64,000 nucleotides of DNA from Pseudorasbora parva (taxonomy: Eukaryota; Chordata; Actinopteri; Cypriniformes; Gobionidae), in assembly GCF_024679245.1 (NCBI RefSeq), contig NC_090186.1, positions 33,565,446 to 33,629,445 of the forward strand, given 5' to 3'. The position numbers and the translations under genes are program-made. The notes beneath the pieces were generated by a model. That model worked only from the letters and a program-made list of their open reading frames with translations. It made no database searches and was not told the origin of the DNA. Of this stretch, positions 13,096-61,744 are shown piece after piece. Every line of letters begins with the position of its first letter. Position 1 is the first letter of the stretch.

Positions 13096-13794
13096 ATACC
13101 CCATATAAAAGCAAAATGGGTTGCATTCCTGTCAGTCATAGGCTAGTAATAAACCTTACAGATTTCGCCTTTCAATTTGATTTGGGGATGTCCCTACAAA
13201 AACCTGTAAATTGCTCTGAGGTATCTCCATTTAGAGATTATATCTTTATAAGTAATGAGCGGATATACTGCCAGTTTCATGTCACTTAAGCATTGTGCAG
13301 CTCATGGACAAGGAAAAATCATTACTATTCATAAAAAACCCACATGAAAACAACCACAACTTATGACAAAAACTTTAATCTGTTGATTTCTCAGGTTACA
13401 TGATAATTAACAATAATAATAAATGTCTTGGTTACATGTGTTACACTTTAAAACAGCCATCAGAATACATACTAGCTTTCCGCTCCGTGATTTTGTCCTT
13501 GTTTGTTTCCAAACAGCTCATCCTACAGTCCTTCTGAGTTACCAGCTGATATCTCGTCTTGACCTACATTTTTTAAGTACAGCGGCCAAATGACCATAAA
13601 CACCCTGTTATTAGGATAAAATAAACTTCTATCCCATAGTTTAACATCTAGCACCAGAGCGACTTGATTTAACAGAGCTTAACAGAGACATTCTCTCTGT
13701 TCCACATAGCATCATCTGCAGTACTGAAATGCTACATCTAAATGTTGTGAAATTGATTTTTTGGTGGTACTCTAGCCTGTGTGAAATTACCTAG
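13096..13794. other. intergenic between the DIRS remnant and tnfrsf21 3' end
   Basis: AT-rich DNA with no recognised element. It could include an extended 3' UTR of tnfrsf21 if the ATTAAA at about 13376 is used. Confidence 0.4.
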
Positions 13795-14428
13795 CAATCA
13801 TACTTGTCTTTTGTCTTCTTTTATTGGAAAAGCACATGGGAAGGGAGATTATTTTAAGAGTTGTGTAGTGAATGCACATTATCCCAAGTCAGGATCTGTA
13901 TCATAAAGTAGGAATGATTTTCAATGCCCTTGAAATCACATAAAAAAAAACAAAGTTACAACAAATGATCTAAACAAGCTACAGTAGTAATACTTGTGAA
14001 CATAAAAAAAGAAAAGGGGAACCAAAATACTTTGCAGATTAGGATGTGTTAGTTTTAAAAGTAGCAATAAAATAAAAAATTATGTCAAAGGACTAAATGG
14101 TTGATTTAACAATTTACAAAACCGGTTTATAATTTACATCATATAGCTTTTGAGTTAGACATCATGCTGAGGTGTGTGCAAGAATATGCTGCATGTTAGA
14201 GAGGTTATAGCATTGACACCAGCTGTATCCAGAGAACGCTTCACCAACGCTATATGAATGCTAGCGCAAGGAGCAGCTTTTGATGTGCAGATGAACTCCC
14301 GTCTGAGCATTCCAGAGGTTTTTAAATTACGTGCACATGACTGAAGGACACAATGGAACAGAGTGAGTGCACATTTGTGTGTCCGTCACTTTGCTTCTCT
14401 GTAGCTGACAGTGAGATGTCGTACATGT
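13795..14428 (-). other. tnfrsf21: probable tnfrsf21 3' untranslated region
   Basis: About 630 bp downstream of the stop with no recognised transposon. The first canonical AATAAA-type signal on the minus strand is at about 13825-13820. A weaker ATTAAA lies at about 13379-13374, so a longer form is possible. The end is not confirmed by cDNA. Confidence 0.45.
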
Positions 14429-49080
<34,652 letters not shown>

Positions 49081-49560
49081 TGTCCCAATGGAATCGCTCT
49101 TGTTTAAATATGCCCAGGTCCACATCTGTTACTTTTCGGCTTCATAGGTGGAGCATCAGCATCTCCGCATCAACAGGACACCCACATTGTTGTGAGGTTA
49201 TTGTCCCTTTGCTGGGTTATACCCTCAGTGCACAAATTTCGTCCACTGACGCCTTTTTATAGTCTGTTGCCCGGAGTGCACGGGTTTCAAGTAGTAGGGG
49301 ATAAGCGCTTGGTTTTGGAAGAAGAACGCTATAATTCCCATCGCGATGATGGATGGATCTGTGGACTGAAGTCTGGCTGCTGTTTGTCCAGGTTACAGAT
49401 TCCCTGTGCCGCAAAGACGGGCTGCGGAGGATGGGCGGGTACTGGCGACCCACGTCACAACCGAAACTCGCCACTGGCTGCTCGGCGGCGACGCACGCCG
49501 TATCACAGGCCTGATCCGAGACGGTTTCCGGGAAGATACTGGAGGTGTTGTAGTGTAAAG
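49081..49560 (-). promoter_or_regulatory. tnfrsf21: tnfrsf21 5' untranslated region and GC-rich promoter
   Basis: The sequence upstream of the start codon becomes GC- and CpG-rich at about 49380-49540, unlike its AT-rich surroundings. It contains an Sp1-like GGGCGGG (49433-49439) and a CRE-like CACGTCAC (49451-49458). No TATA box is obvious. This is the expected place for the tnfrsf21 promoter. The exact start site cannot be read from sequence alone. Confidence 0.55.
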
Positions 49561-49832
49561 TGTACAGTAGTGTAGCCTACCCTACAGGGCGTTAGATTAA
49601 AAAAAAAATTGTAGGTATGACTAAAGTTGCTGCACAGGTGTCGGCCTACTAAATTAATTATTATCATTTTGGCACATTGTTGTGGCAAATCATGACAGTA
49701 AACTGGACAATGTGACTTTAAAACTTAACCTTATATAGCTTACTACCGGTAAAAAGTTTGAAATAATGTTTTTATTTTTATGTTTTTGTAAGTCGATTGT
49801 GCTCACCAATTAAAGCTGCAGTTATATTGTGA

Positions 49833-49866
<34 letters not shown>

Positions 49867-49869
49867 GCC

Positions 49870-49931
<62 letters not shown>

Positions 49932-50250
49932 TTTAAAATGTATTTTATTCATGTGACGCAATGCTGCATTTTCTACAGCCACTTTCTTTATTGATTCTAA
50001 TATCGTTTGAAAACTGCTCAATATTTTTGTGGAAACTGCTGTGATACAATTCTTTGATTAATAGAAAGTTCAAGAGAACAGCATTTATTTGAAATATAAA
50101 TCTTTTGTAACATTATAAATGTTTCAACTGTCACTTTGATCAATGTATAAGGTAGCCTACTTGTAAATAAAAGTATTAATTTCTTTAAAATAAATAAATA
50201 ACTGTTTATAAATAAAAACACTGTTAATAAGAAATGTTTATCGAGCACCA
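49561..50250. other. intergenic with (ATT)n microsatellite
   Basis: (ATT)n at 49832-49929 with one interruption. The remainder is AT-rich and unassigned. Confidence 0.8.
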
Positions 50251-50253
50251 TAT

Positions 50254-50273
50254 GGGGGGGGGGGGGGGGGGGG
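50254..50273. repeat. poly(G) tract of 20
   Basis: Uninterrupted G run; length is prone to sequencing error. Confidence 0.9.
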
Positions 50274-50285
50274 CTTGTTTGTATT

Positions 50286-50385
50286 AGCCTACATTGTGGG
50301 GACCAAATGCCCCCACAATGTAATATAAACCTGAGATCACCTACATTGTGGGGACCAGCCAGCGGTCCCCACAATGTAAATGGAT
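50286..50385. repeat. twin hairpins of TACATTGTGGGGACC
   Basis: The motif occurs twice in direct orientation (about 50289 and 50341), each followed by its complement (CCCCACAATGTA at about 50311 and 50368), giving two small stem-loops in tandem. Confidence 0.85.
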
Positions 50386-50507
50386 TTATAAACATACTGA
50401 ATTATGTTTTTTGAAAATGTGAAAATGCAGAATGTTTCCTGTGATGGGTAGGTTTAGGGGCAGGGGCAGTTTAGGGGGATAGAATGTACAGTTTGTACAG
50501 CATAATA

Positions 50508-50648
<141 letters not shown>

Positions 50649-51427
50649 ACGTTTACACATATACACACATTTTAAAAGCATCTACAATTACTATTACTAA
50701 TATTAATTTAGAAAATCGATAAAATAGTTATAAGAAACTACAGGTCAAAATATAACCTATGTCCATGTGGAATGTTTGTATGTATGCCTAGGGCTACACT
50801 GTCCTGTCTCATATGCATTATTATTTGAAAGAAAGTGCCGCATCCAAACAGTTATTGTCATGCCTTAGACATACGCAAACAGAATGCTCTTCTGTGTCAC
50901 TGGCACAAGGAAAGGAGATCATTTCCAGTGTGTCTCAGACAGGCAGAGCTCAGAGGCCACTGGCAGATGAAGAGCTCACCATCTGGCACAGGCCTACACG
51001 TGCAACTGAGAGCTAAAAGGGTGAAACGGGGAAATGCTCTCACGTGCCACACAGTTTCTGCCCCGGGAAATCACTCTAAGTGGGTTGACTCTGATGATAG
51101 GGTAAGAGAAAAGCCTCGGTCTGACTAACATTAGTGCATCCATGCTGAAATGTACAACAATATGGCTATTTGTGCCACAATATCTCACCAGCATTTCTTG
51201 TCTCAAATCTTACTAGATTGTTACTCAGCATACGTTGCAGAATGGATGTAAAGAGAGCATCTGCAGTTCAAGAGTTCACGCATATATATGAAGCAACCAA
51301 ATCTGTACACGTCAGTCATTAATAATTAGAACTGCAATACTCAAAATAGCCTAGTATATGTAAATAATATGTGCTGGCAAATCGACTAATCATTATCAGG
51401 ATTAAATATTATCATTATCAGGATTAA
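50649..51427. other. intergenic, single-copy by eye
   Basis: 50820-51130 is GC-richer and complex. It may be regulatory but carries no decisive motif. Confidence 0.35.
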
Positions 51428-51690
51428 ATATCCAAAATAAAAATTTGTGTTTACCTATATATGTGTACTGTGTATAATTATTATGTATATGTATACATAC
51501 TCACTCATTCATGTATATATTTAAGAAATATTTGCATGTGTATATAAATATTATAAATAAAATCTTTATTAAAAATATACATGCATGTGTTTGTATTTAT
51601 ATATGCATAATAATTAAACACAGTACACATATATTATGTAAACAGAAACTTTTATTTTGGATGTGATTAATTGTGATTAATCGATTTGAT
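51428..51690. mobile_element. palindromic AT-rich MITE
   Basis: TCCAAAATAAAAATTTGTGT at the left, and AACTTTTATTTTGGATGTG at the right, with inner arms ATGTGTACTGTGTATAATTA against TAATTAAACACAGTACACAT. A GATTAATTGTGATTAATCGA tail follows. Confidence 0.8.
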
Positions 51691-53280
51691 TCTTCCAATT
51701 TTTATGGTTTATAAACAAGCAGAATACAAAAATGTGTTCAGTTAAGTTGCATGAAAAGGGTCTCGTGTTACTGATAAGCCCTTTTCCCATCATATGCAAA
51801 GTTTTTAGCATAAACAAAAATCCATTTGAGTCAATTTGAGGCCTCATGAAAATTATATAACAACGAAGACCTGCCTGGTGTACAAATCAATGTTGTATCC
51901 GCATGTACATTCAGCAATCATTGAAGATCAATAAAGAGTTTGCTTTATATTTTTACACATAACATTATTTGATTTCATGTGAACAAAAAAGACATTTAAA
52001 AACCCATATGGGGAAAAGAAAAATACATTTAAGAAAATTCTTTTAAAGAAAACACAAAGTCATTCCACCGCCTCTTGTTTTTGAAGATTGTTCATATTCT
52101 GCCCTCTGCTGGCAAAATAAATGCAGTTTCTGTTTGTGCAACTCTACACAATTGCTTAGAGTGCCCAGCAGGGAGAGACAAAGCCACAAGAATATATTCA
52201 AAGAAATGCTAGCTGTACTTCACTGGTCTATATAAAGAAAGTAAAATAGCAAAATAACAGAAATATAAGGTTATTAAGGCCATTTGCTCTAAAACAGTAT
52301 TGGAATGCTTATAGTAGTTCTGAACTGTGTTTATGAGAGGATAAAATAGACATTTATAAATCTACAATTTGTGCTTTGGAACATCCCATTAAGTTTCAAT
52401 GATGTTTATGTCTAGGGATTAGGGAAGACATGGAAAGCATGACTTCACTCTGGAGCTCCATTTCTAGTGGAAACCATTGGGCCTTATGACCCTAGATAGA
52501 TGTTCATTATGTAGATGGATATAAATTGTGGGATGACGCAATCCCCTGGCTTTTTCTAAACAAAGTTGTTTTTAAGTGCGCAAGATATTGTTTCATAACT
52601 CTTATATTATTATTATTTTTATTATCTGTATAAATGGCATTTGTGTGCTTTTCTGGTCGTTAACCAAAATTTTGTGAGAAGCAATCAGCAGAATAATACA
52701 GCTTACAGATTTATTTTATTTTATTTTATTTACAGAAAGTTCTTGATGACAGATTGCAAAAGGGAAGCTTCTTAAAGCCCAACACAAATGGATGGAGTGT
52801 TTTTCTCAGAGGTTTTTGATTAGTTTTCTCATAAATATCTAATCCGATGACATAATCTGAGCAAGATGATATTTATTATATTTCCGTTTTTACTTCAATA
52901 ACGACAATACATTTAGTGCTAACAGTTCCATCGCGCACATTAGGCTACCATGGTTCTTTACCCCCTTATTTTGATGCAACTGATCTTTCACGGTAAATTG
53001 AATTGTGTGTGGTTGTTCTGTAGTCATGGACAGAGAAGATATAAAAAATCAGCCATAAAAACTAGGAAATAAATGCTTATGGAAATTAGCTTTGATTGAG
53101 GCAATTTCAGTGTAGAGTTAACAGCTTAATAGCCAAATTGAATGCAAATAATTCAGCCACAGAGAGAGACATTAAGCTGAGCGAAAACGAGATTTCACAG
53201 CCACGTCACCGCCTACACACTCTGTTGACAAAAATATCATAATAAGTGACTGCAAATGACTGATATTCCCCACCAGCAAT
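51691..53280. other. intergenic upstream of the plus-strand gene
   Basis: No recognised gene or element. (TTTTA)n at about 52712-52732. Confidence 0.35.
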
Positions 53281-53295
53281 GTAAATTTAACATCA

Positions 53296-53599
<304 letters not shown>

Positions 53600-53689
53600 A
53601 TCACTGCGAGATTTGCGTGGATATGAACATGTAGGCTATGCTTGAATACTCAATTTACACTAAAATATCACACTTTAGCCTATTGTATT

Positions 53690-54011
53690 CCAGCGAGGAA
53701 CTCTGACTTCTCGCGGGATCCTCCCGATGAAATATCGCGGAGGCAAATCTAAGAAAGGTGGAGACTTCGGGATAACTTCCTGCACAGTACTCTTAAGAAT
53801 CATACCTCATAGTTTAACACCAGGCCGACATTTAAACCAAGTCGAATGGATTAATAGTGCAAATAAACTCGCAAACAAGCACTTCACCTACACGATTCCA
53901 CGCACAAGTAGGATTTACTGCTAGCATTCAGCCTGCTAGCTAACATCAGCTACCAGGACGGCAGATTGTACACATCAGATCAAGACGGTCTCGTATCGAA
54001 GGACAGTATGG
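53690..54011 (+). CDS. cd2ap: probable first exon of the divergent neighbour, likely cd2ap (5' UTR plus ATG-G)
   Basis: A non-repetitive, relatively GC-rich block beginning with TCTCGCGGGA and ATATCGCGG. It ends with an ATG at 54008-54010, one further G, and a strong donor GTGAGTTC at 54012. A start codon followed by one base at a phase-1 donor suits an adaptor starting Met-Val, as CD2AP does. In human, CD2AP is the divergent neighbour of TNFRSF21. No further exon is in the window, so identity is inferred from synteny and phase only. Only four bases are coding; the rest is 5' UTR. An upstream 65-codon frame at 53727-53924 could be a uORF if transcription starts far enough 5'. Confidence 0.5.
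53695..53745 (+). promoter_or_regulatory. CGCG-core promoter motifs
   Basis: TCTCGCGGGATCC and ATATCGCGGAGG lie 30 bp apart, next to the inferred transcription start of the plus-strand gene. TCTCGCGAGA-like motifs mark TATA-less housekeeping promoters; the copies here are imperfect. Confidence 0.35.
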
Positions 54012-56509
54012 GTGAGTTCAACTGGCTTCTTATTATGAATCAGTTACAGTGTCACTTCGCGTTTCAGCTTCCAAGGAAACAGCGCGAGCGAATCACTTAA
54101 GCGTCATTTAAAAAGATGAAAGGTTATCCAAGTTGATAAAGGGAAAAGAAAAGAAAAAACTTGTGATCAAATGTAAATTTGACTAGGCGCCACTGTCGCA
54201 AACTGGCTAGGCTTGTCCAAACCAGTAAATTCCATTCGTTTTGCGTCAAGATTAATGACTCCCTGCCCGAGCTTCCACTACAGTATTATTGTTTACCTTT
54301 CGTATGTAAGTGGCATTGACTTAGTTTGATTGGTTTTAAAGCAGTTTCTACTAGTTGCCTTGCCTATGGCTCGGTTCCAAAGAAGCCCCCTTAAAGGTGT
54401 AGCCTACTTATTTTTTAAATTGATGAATAAAATGTACGTTTAAATAAATAAACTGCACTTTTGACAGATTTATTACAATCATGTACACTCACAGGATGAA
54501 AAATCCAGGCCATGTCAGTTTTCGAGGAAAAGCTATTTTATTTCATACGAAGCGGGTCGCCCCCTTAAGGGCGCCGTCATGTTTACGTCACATGACCTCC
54601 CTGTGCCATAAATTGAGTTGCTGCTATTATTATTAACAACAACAGCAATAACTAATGTCATTTTCAAGTTCAAAACCACTTATGATTAATAAGAATCAAC
54701 TATAGTCCTGTTGACTAAACCCGTGGCTTTAACAAGAAGCACATCCCTAGAAGTTAGGTATTGGGTAAACAAATGTTACAGTGGAAAACGTTAGGTTTGT
54801 ACCGTGCACTGTCATGCTCTTTTGCACAACTGCTGGTTTGAATAAAGTGCAAATGTTGTCTACAAATCCTCTTTTGAGTTTGGTTCATTTCCATGTTTAC
54901 TCCTCTCGATTTCAGGTTGTTGACACCATTTGAACGTTTACAGCATTTCCATTAGCAGTCACTTTTGTTGTACTACTAGATTTAGTGAAGGGAGTCAGTG
55001 GTGTGTTTGTTTTATTGTTCTTGGTCTATTGACCAAGCCTTTGGCTCATGCTTGTATTGTAGCCAGAAGTGACTAGCACAATCAAAAGTAATTTTTTTGA
55101 TGACTGGTATAGCCATGTTAGGCTATAGTCTTAATTATGGGTTTTAAGAGAAGTCAGCTCCTGGTATAACACTCTAGGGCAGAGTTTTTGATCTCAAACA
55201 TAACCTACTTGAGAGTGAGAAGCATGCTGTGGTGGAAGAGGTGTTTGAACATGTCCCTTTTACGTTTTCTGTTAATGTTTAGTGTGTACAGAAGCATTGA
55301 AGTTTAAAGGAAAAAGTTCTATGGAAATGGTTTTGGTTTTAGATGTCACAGTGGCATATTGGTAATTTGTTTTCCCAGCTGTAGGTTAGAGTAAATGTGT
55401 GGCGTGGGTTGCTGTCAGGTTCATCTGTCTGGCAGGCGGGTTGTCTCGTCAGTAGTTTATCATGTTGTCAGAAAGTTATGTAAGCACAGGATTGGAAACT
55501 GAGCCTATCAGGATGGAAGCATGGAAGTGTGTTAGACTAATAAGTCTACTTTACATAGGTGCCAGTGGACATCACATGGTCATGTCAGGTCTTAAAAGTG
55601 AAAATGGGTGAATGTTTCTTACTGATATCTGGTTTCAAATGGGATCTTACATTTGCTCTTGTGTGGGAATTTCGTGGACTAAAGCGGGGCCTAATAATTT
55701 TTAGTTGATTGGAAGTGCAGTTCATAGTCTATGTAGTTTGCATATTCCATAATGTGAGATTTTGATACAGCAAAAGAGAAGACATTTATGACATGCTAAT
55801 CCTAATGCAATGATTTTAATTGATAGATCAACTACATATTTTTTTTGCCAGCTGTACACTCATGTTCACAATGTGTATAGTATAGAATTTAGCCATTCTT
55901 GTCCAGATTCAGTTTTAATTACTTAAACTTAACAATTCAATATTGATTTGAATAACAAATCAATTATTTGTTTAGTACGAAGAATAACTGGTCCTAACTG
56001 CACTACTGTTTAAATGTGTGTTTTGGTAATATTTCTTATTATGTTTTTGGAAGACGCCTCTTTGAAAGAAGCTGAAAACTTAGTCAAAGAAAAGCTTTAG
56101 ACACCAGGCCCAGAAAACGACTGTATGCTATTTAATACCAGTTACAGTGCAAAATAAACATGAATGAATTACAACTTACCAAAATCAATATCATGACTCA
56201 TTTAATCACTCAATCTGGGTTTTACCCACAGAAAAATGTCATTAAAACAGCTTATGAACAATGTCACGTCACATTTTCCTTAGAAAAAAACATTCAGTGT
56301 CCATAAACCCATTAGTCAGCAAGAAAAATTAAAATGAGAATTTTGATAAATATATTCACCACATTACGATTTTGAATGTTCTTCAATATTAATGAATGTT
56401 TGAATTAATCAGTAAAAAAGTTATGACAGCCACCATTTAAATGTTTGTATTTCAAAAAACAAATTGAAGTAGAAATATATGTAATTGTAATTGTAAAGTT
56501 AGTATTATT
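54012..56509. other. probable first intron of the plus-strand gene
   Basis: Begins with the donor GTGAGTTC. 54391-54600 contains a repeat-like patch (CTTAAAGGTGTAGCCTAC through GGTCGCCCCCTTAAGGG). 54600-56050 looks single-copy. A scrap related to the 43837 element lies at 56065-56100. Confidence 0.4.
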
Positions 56510-57097
56510 TTGGGGTGTAATGGTACATGTATTCACCCCGAACCGTTTCGGCACAGGGCTTCCGAATGCGGTCTTTAACTGTTAACATAACATACTTTAA
56601 TTTTCTAAAGTTCTAACACAAACATATTAAGTATTCTGCCCATTTTATCACAAAATTTAAATGACAAATGACGCACTTTAATGTGACGTGACTGATCACT
56701 ATGTAGGCGCATCAGTTTAAATCGAAGCGCTGTGCGGGAGTGAACGCAATCATCTCTTCCTAAAGAATACACATGAATTAACATCTGAAGGTATGTTTAT
56801 GATACTTTGCATCTTATTGAAATGTCATATGTAGTGTAATCACTCAACCAGTGTGTCAACGTTGGAAAGACGTCAATAGAACAGCTTGTAAACAATGTCG
56901 CGTAGCATCACAATTACCTCAGAGTCATTCAGTGTCCACAGCTGGTTAGTTCACTAGAAAGATGAACTATTTAGCTAAAGATATGCATTATATTAGCCTA
57001 ATTATTTTTAGTCTTGATTATTTTAATGAACCCTTGTTTAGATAAATCAGTCATGAAAATGACAGCCACTGTGTATAAATGATTATGTAAAAACTAG

Positions 57098-58600
57098 GGA
57101 TGCACCGATACTGATACTAGTACTCGGGTGTCGGTCCGATACTCAAGTACTTGTGCTCGTAAAATTACTCCGATACAACAGCACCTGATACCACTTTATG
57201 GCAATGCATGCAGAGCCGCGTGGAAAAGTTAAGGAGGGGGGGGAGGTTGATAGAATACTGTTTCATGCATACTGAGCTTTTTACACTGTTAAAGACTTGG
57301 ATTCCCATCCTTAACATAGACAAAGTTTCAAAAACTAATGTTGGACGTTTAATGGAGTATTTATGTGTCAAAAATACTCCTTTCGGTTTCGGAGAGTTTT
57401 TTTCGAGTATGGGTCCGCTTGACGTCGATAGAGCGGAAGGTCCTGCTCTTGTGACTAGATAGGTACTTCTCACTTCTCCCCGGAAAGACTAGAGCGAGAG
57501 AGGAAATGCACACCCATAAACATTGCTCTAGGTGTAGATCCAGTCGTCCGTGCAACACTTCTGTCCCACCTCGCTTCACTTTATTCCTATGGGTGATGTC
57601 AAGCGACTTCAACGCTTCAGCACAGCATTCCGGGAAGGCAGCGCTGCATTTGATCTGATTTGAACGCAGAAATGACGGGAAGCTTCACAACATCGTTTCA
57701 GTCGCGTCGCAAAAGTGGATCTCCACGGTCACTGCTGTCACAGGACATTACCAAAGAAGTGTGTTTTGATGGAGCGGTGACGATAAAGGTTCGGTCCTGC
57801 TTTGGAAGCAGGCGGTCAGTAAAACTGCTTCAAATGTCTATGCTGTTGGCTATTGTCGCGTGAGTAAACATCAGTAAACAACACGATCGTGTATAAAGTT
57901 AGTTAATTTATCAATGGAGCATGCGATCTATGGTGTGTGTTTAAATACATTTGTTTAGCTGACCAATATAGGTGTCAGTTTGTTTATTGGAAACCACCCA
58001 AACATAAACCTAGGGGAGGTTCTCACAAAGCGTGCTTCGTCATTCAAATCCGCTAACGGTTACTCCATTGTTGTTCTCTGTATAACGTTACACTAGTCTG
58101 ACGTGCAAAACCGTTTTGCTTGCTACTGCTAAGGTTTAGTCGCATACAATAGTCCATAAACCGAATCATATCCTCATAAACTGCGAGTAAACACACACAA
58201 ATGTTGACAAGCCACTACATACCACAGAGACGGACGTCCTGCTGTTGCTGTTTTATTCTGTTCAATTTATTTCAGCCTGGATCTGATTCCGGATCATATA
58301 TGTATTAGCTGAATCTGATTGATAGCTATGCTTTATTTAGGGTAGTGTTTTCTTCTCCACGCTTGAGGACGTCACCGCTTTGTGCGTGATCTTTATTCTT
58401 TAGCTCCGCCCACACGATACGCCTCCAGCCGCTCATTTTTTTTTTCCGGAAAGACTCTGTACAGCCCATATTTCTTTTATAAATATAATAAAACTAAAAA
58501 CTTTTCGGAGATATGAAGGATGCAAAACTACTCTATAGGTACTCAAGATTGACATGAGATTGACTGAAACTGAGTGCCCCCCCCCCCCCCCCCCCCTTAA
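57098..58600. mobile_element. nested DNA-element material inside the hAT
   Basis: A hAT-like start AGGGATGCACCGATACTGAT at 57099 is followed by CGGAAAGACTAGAGCGAG at 57481 and a mirrored CCGGAAAGACTCTGT at 58446. The segment ends GGTACTCAAGATTGACATGA...GAGTG and poly(C). Boundaries between the parts are unclear. A frame at 57660-57863 (MTGSFTTSFQSRRKSGSPR) could be a decayed transposase exon; I do not recognise it. Confidence 0.6.
58577..58596. repeat. poly(C) tract of 20
   Basis: Uninterrupted C run at the edge of the nested element. Confidence 0.9.
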
Positions 58601-59393
58601 AGTTAAAGCGGTCTCGCTCTCTCAATGCGCACAACTGTGATGACTTCATTTGTGCCGCGCGGGCGTGCACCTTCTCACAAGTGCTGCGGATGCGGCGAGT
58701 ATAGAGCTTAACCTCTCGTCACACAGATCGGTAGTAAGTAGTGTTGAAAGTGGAAGTCTGTTTGGTAAGGATGTGCGATCCATTTGAAAAGTTAAGTGAT
58801 CTTTCTTTTACTTTTGAAAGAAAGATCACTTAAACTATGAATAGTCAAACCCATACTGAATTCCGCTAAAAATAAGTCACGTGGATGCTTGCCTTGCATT
58901 ATGATCATTGTCAATAAACAGCGCAGGAGGACCAATTAGTTAAACCTAATAGCCTATATTATAAACAGATTTCCTCAAATAAAAGTTAGTCCATATATTC
59001 CAGAACGTTGAGGCATTGTTGTTCATTACCACAACAACTACTTGCGTGTTCGGGATGAACGTGCGCTTCTCGTGTATGAAAAGTAACTGCACACATAATG
59101 GTCAGCAAAATTGCAAAAAAAAAAAAGCTTGTGATTTATGTTATCTAAAAATGAATAGCCATTGAATTTAGGCTAATAGTTTGGGCTCTGTTGTTAACCT
59201 TTAATATTACAATAGTGTCCAAGTAAGTGCTCCATATTACAGCATTATCTTTATGAAACTTAGTTGAATTAATTTAAGGGAAGACAAAATGTGTAATAAA
59301 CAAAAAGAAATTTGTAAAACTGCTGTACTGAAGCTGTACCGAGGTACGTACCAAACCATCAGTTTTGTGTACCATTACACCCCTAGTATTATT

Positions 59394-60235
59394 ACTTTTT
59401 TATTAAAAAAAAAATTAATTTTAACCTTAAATATTACCAACTGACTCCCGTATAGTTTACAACATTAGTTTTTTTTTCTCAAGAAAATGTGTCATGTACA
59501 GTACCTGACATATCCACAATAATCAATATTGAATCAAATCATGCAATTTGTGTTTGAACAAAATAAATTCAAGTAAAGCTGACAACATTTTGAATACAAG
59601 TCATTTAAATTTGTCACTGAACATAATATTTATTTTATTAAGTTTAATTTATATTAAGTTTATTATGTAAGGTGAAGACATTTATTGATTTAATTTACTT
59701 TATTGAATTATCTTATGTGTTTTTTTAGTAATGAGTGTTTTGCGGTTTGGACTAACAACAGTGAAAGTTTCTTTTTTTTTTTTTTTGGAGTGAAGTATTC
59801 ATTTCGTAACAAAAAGTAAAGAACCGTAATGATCGATTCAGCGACTGGGTGAATATTTAGTCTGATTCGAACCGATAACATCACATAAAATGTTTGTGTT
59901 CAGTAGCGGTAAAGGAAACACTACCAGCAACGATGTTCTTTCCATATCAGTGGAAGAATGCAGATGGTGAAGAACTGTTAATGCTTGAAAATCATTTACA
60001 ATATTTTTATAAAACAACATAGAACCAGTTTTACTTGCATGAGAATCACTGCTTTTGACATCAAGCAAAACTCCAAAGCTGAAAATATGTGAAGAATCTC
60101 AGCAGCCTCTCCCTACATGCTGACTACTGCACTACTAGTTACTGTGCCAAGAGATTTTGAAGAAAGGACTCTGACATCTGAAGTATGCATAATAATCTAA
60201 GGTTTGATTTTTTTTGTTTTGTTTGATTGGCATGC
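59394..60235. other. intron of plus-strand gene, unassigned
   Basis: AT-rich; no element recognised. Confidence 0.35.
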
Positions 60236-60239
60236 TTAA

Positions 60240-60638
60240 AGGAAGTGTATGGAAGATTGTGGCCAAAACTGGTACTGCAGGTGTATCCCCTCTCCCCCTC
60301 CCTCTGACTCGAGGTTGCCAGATAGGCTGCAGGATCAGCAGGAACGTTTGTAGCTGCAGTTGTGGTAACTAGAGCAGAGCTGGCAACCCGGATGCAGAAA
60401 CAGTACTGAATTCGTGATTGGTCGATAGGTGGAGGGCGGAGCTTCAGGCCAAAACACAACATGTCAACATCAACATCAGATGAGGGCTGCAACAACAACT
60501 TTTAAATGACAATATCCTGGCCGGACTACTGTTGTCAGTGATATAGATATTTGAAATTAACATGATTTATTAATGTCTAGTGACATATCAGGGCCATTTT
60601 ATGATTCATTTGAAATATATTTCTTACATATTGTTCCT
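60240..60638. mobile_element. TTAA-flanked element
   Basis: AGGAAGTGTATGGAAGATTG at the left; ACATATTGTTCCT at the right; TTAA at 60236-60239 and 60639-60642. The interior has GCTGGCAACCCGGATG and GGAGGGCGGAGCTTC, known from cyprinid repeats. Confidence 0.75.
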
Positions 60639-60642
60639 TTAA

Positions 60643-61744
<1,102 letters not shown>

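Larger units (their letters stand above)
56510..59385. mobile_element. 2.9-kb hAT-type element with perfect 8-bp duplication GTATTATT
   Basis: Left TTGGGGTGTAATGGTACA and right TGTACCATTACACCCCTA, with GTATTATT at 56502-56509 and 59386-59393. Subterminal CCGAACCGTTTCGG-like and GTACCGAGGTACG sequences. No intact transposase. Other elements are nested inside (57098-58600). A 20-bp hairpin (AAGTGATCTTTCTTT with its complement) is at 58790-58836. Confidence 0.93.

Noticed and set aside
53727..53924. 65-codon frame as the real protein start of the plus-strand gene
   Set aside because: It ends before the splice donor and resembles no known protein; at most an upstream frame in the 5' UTR.
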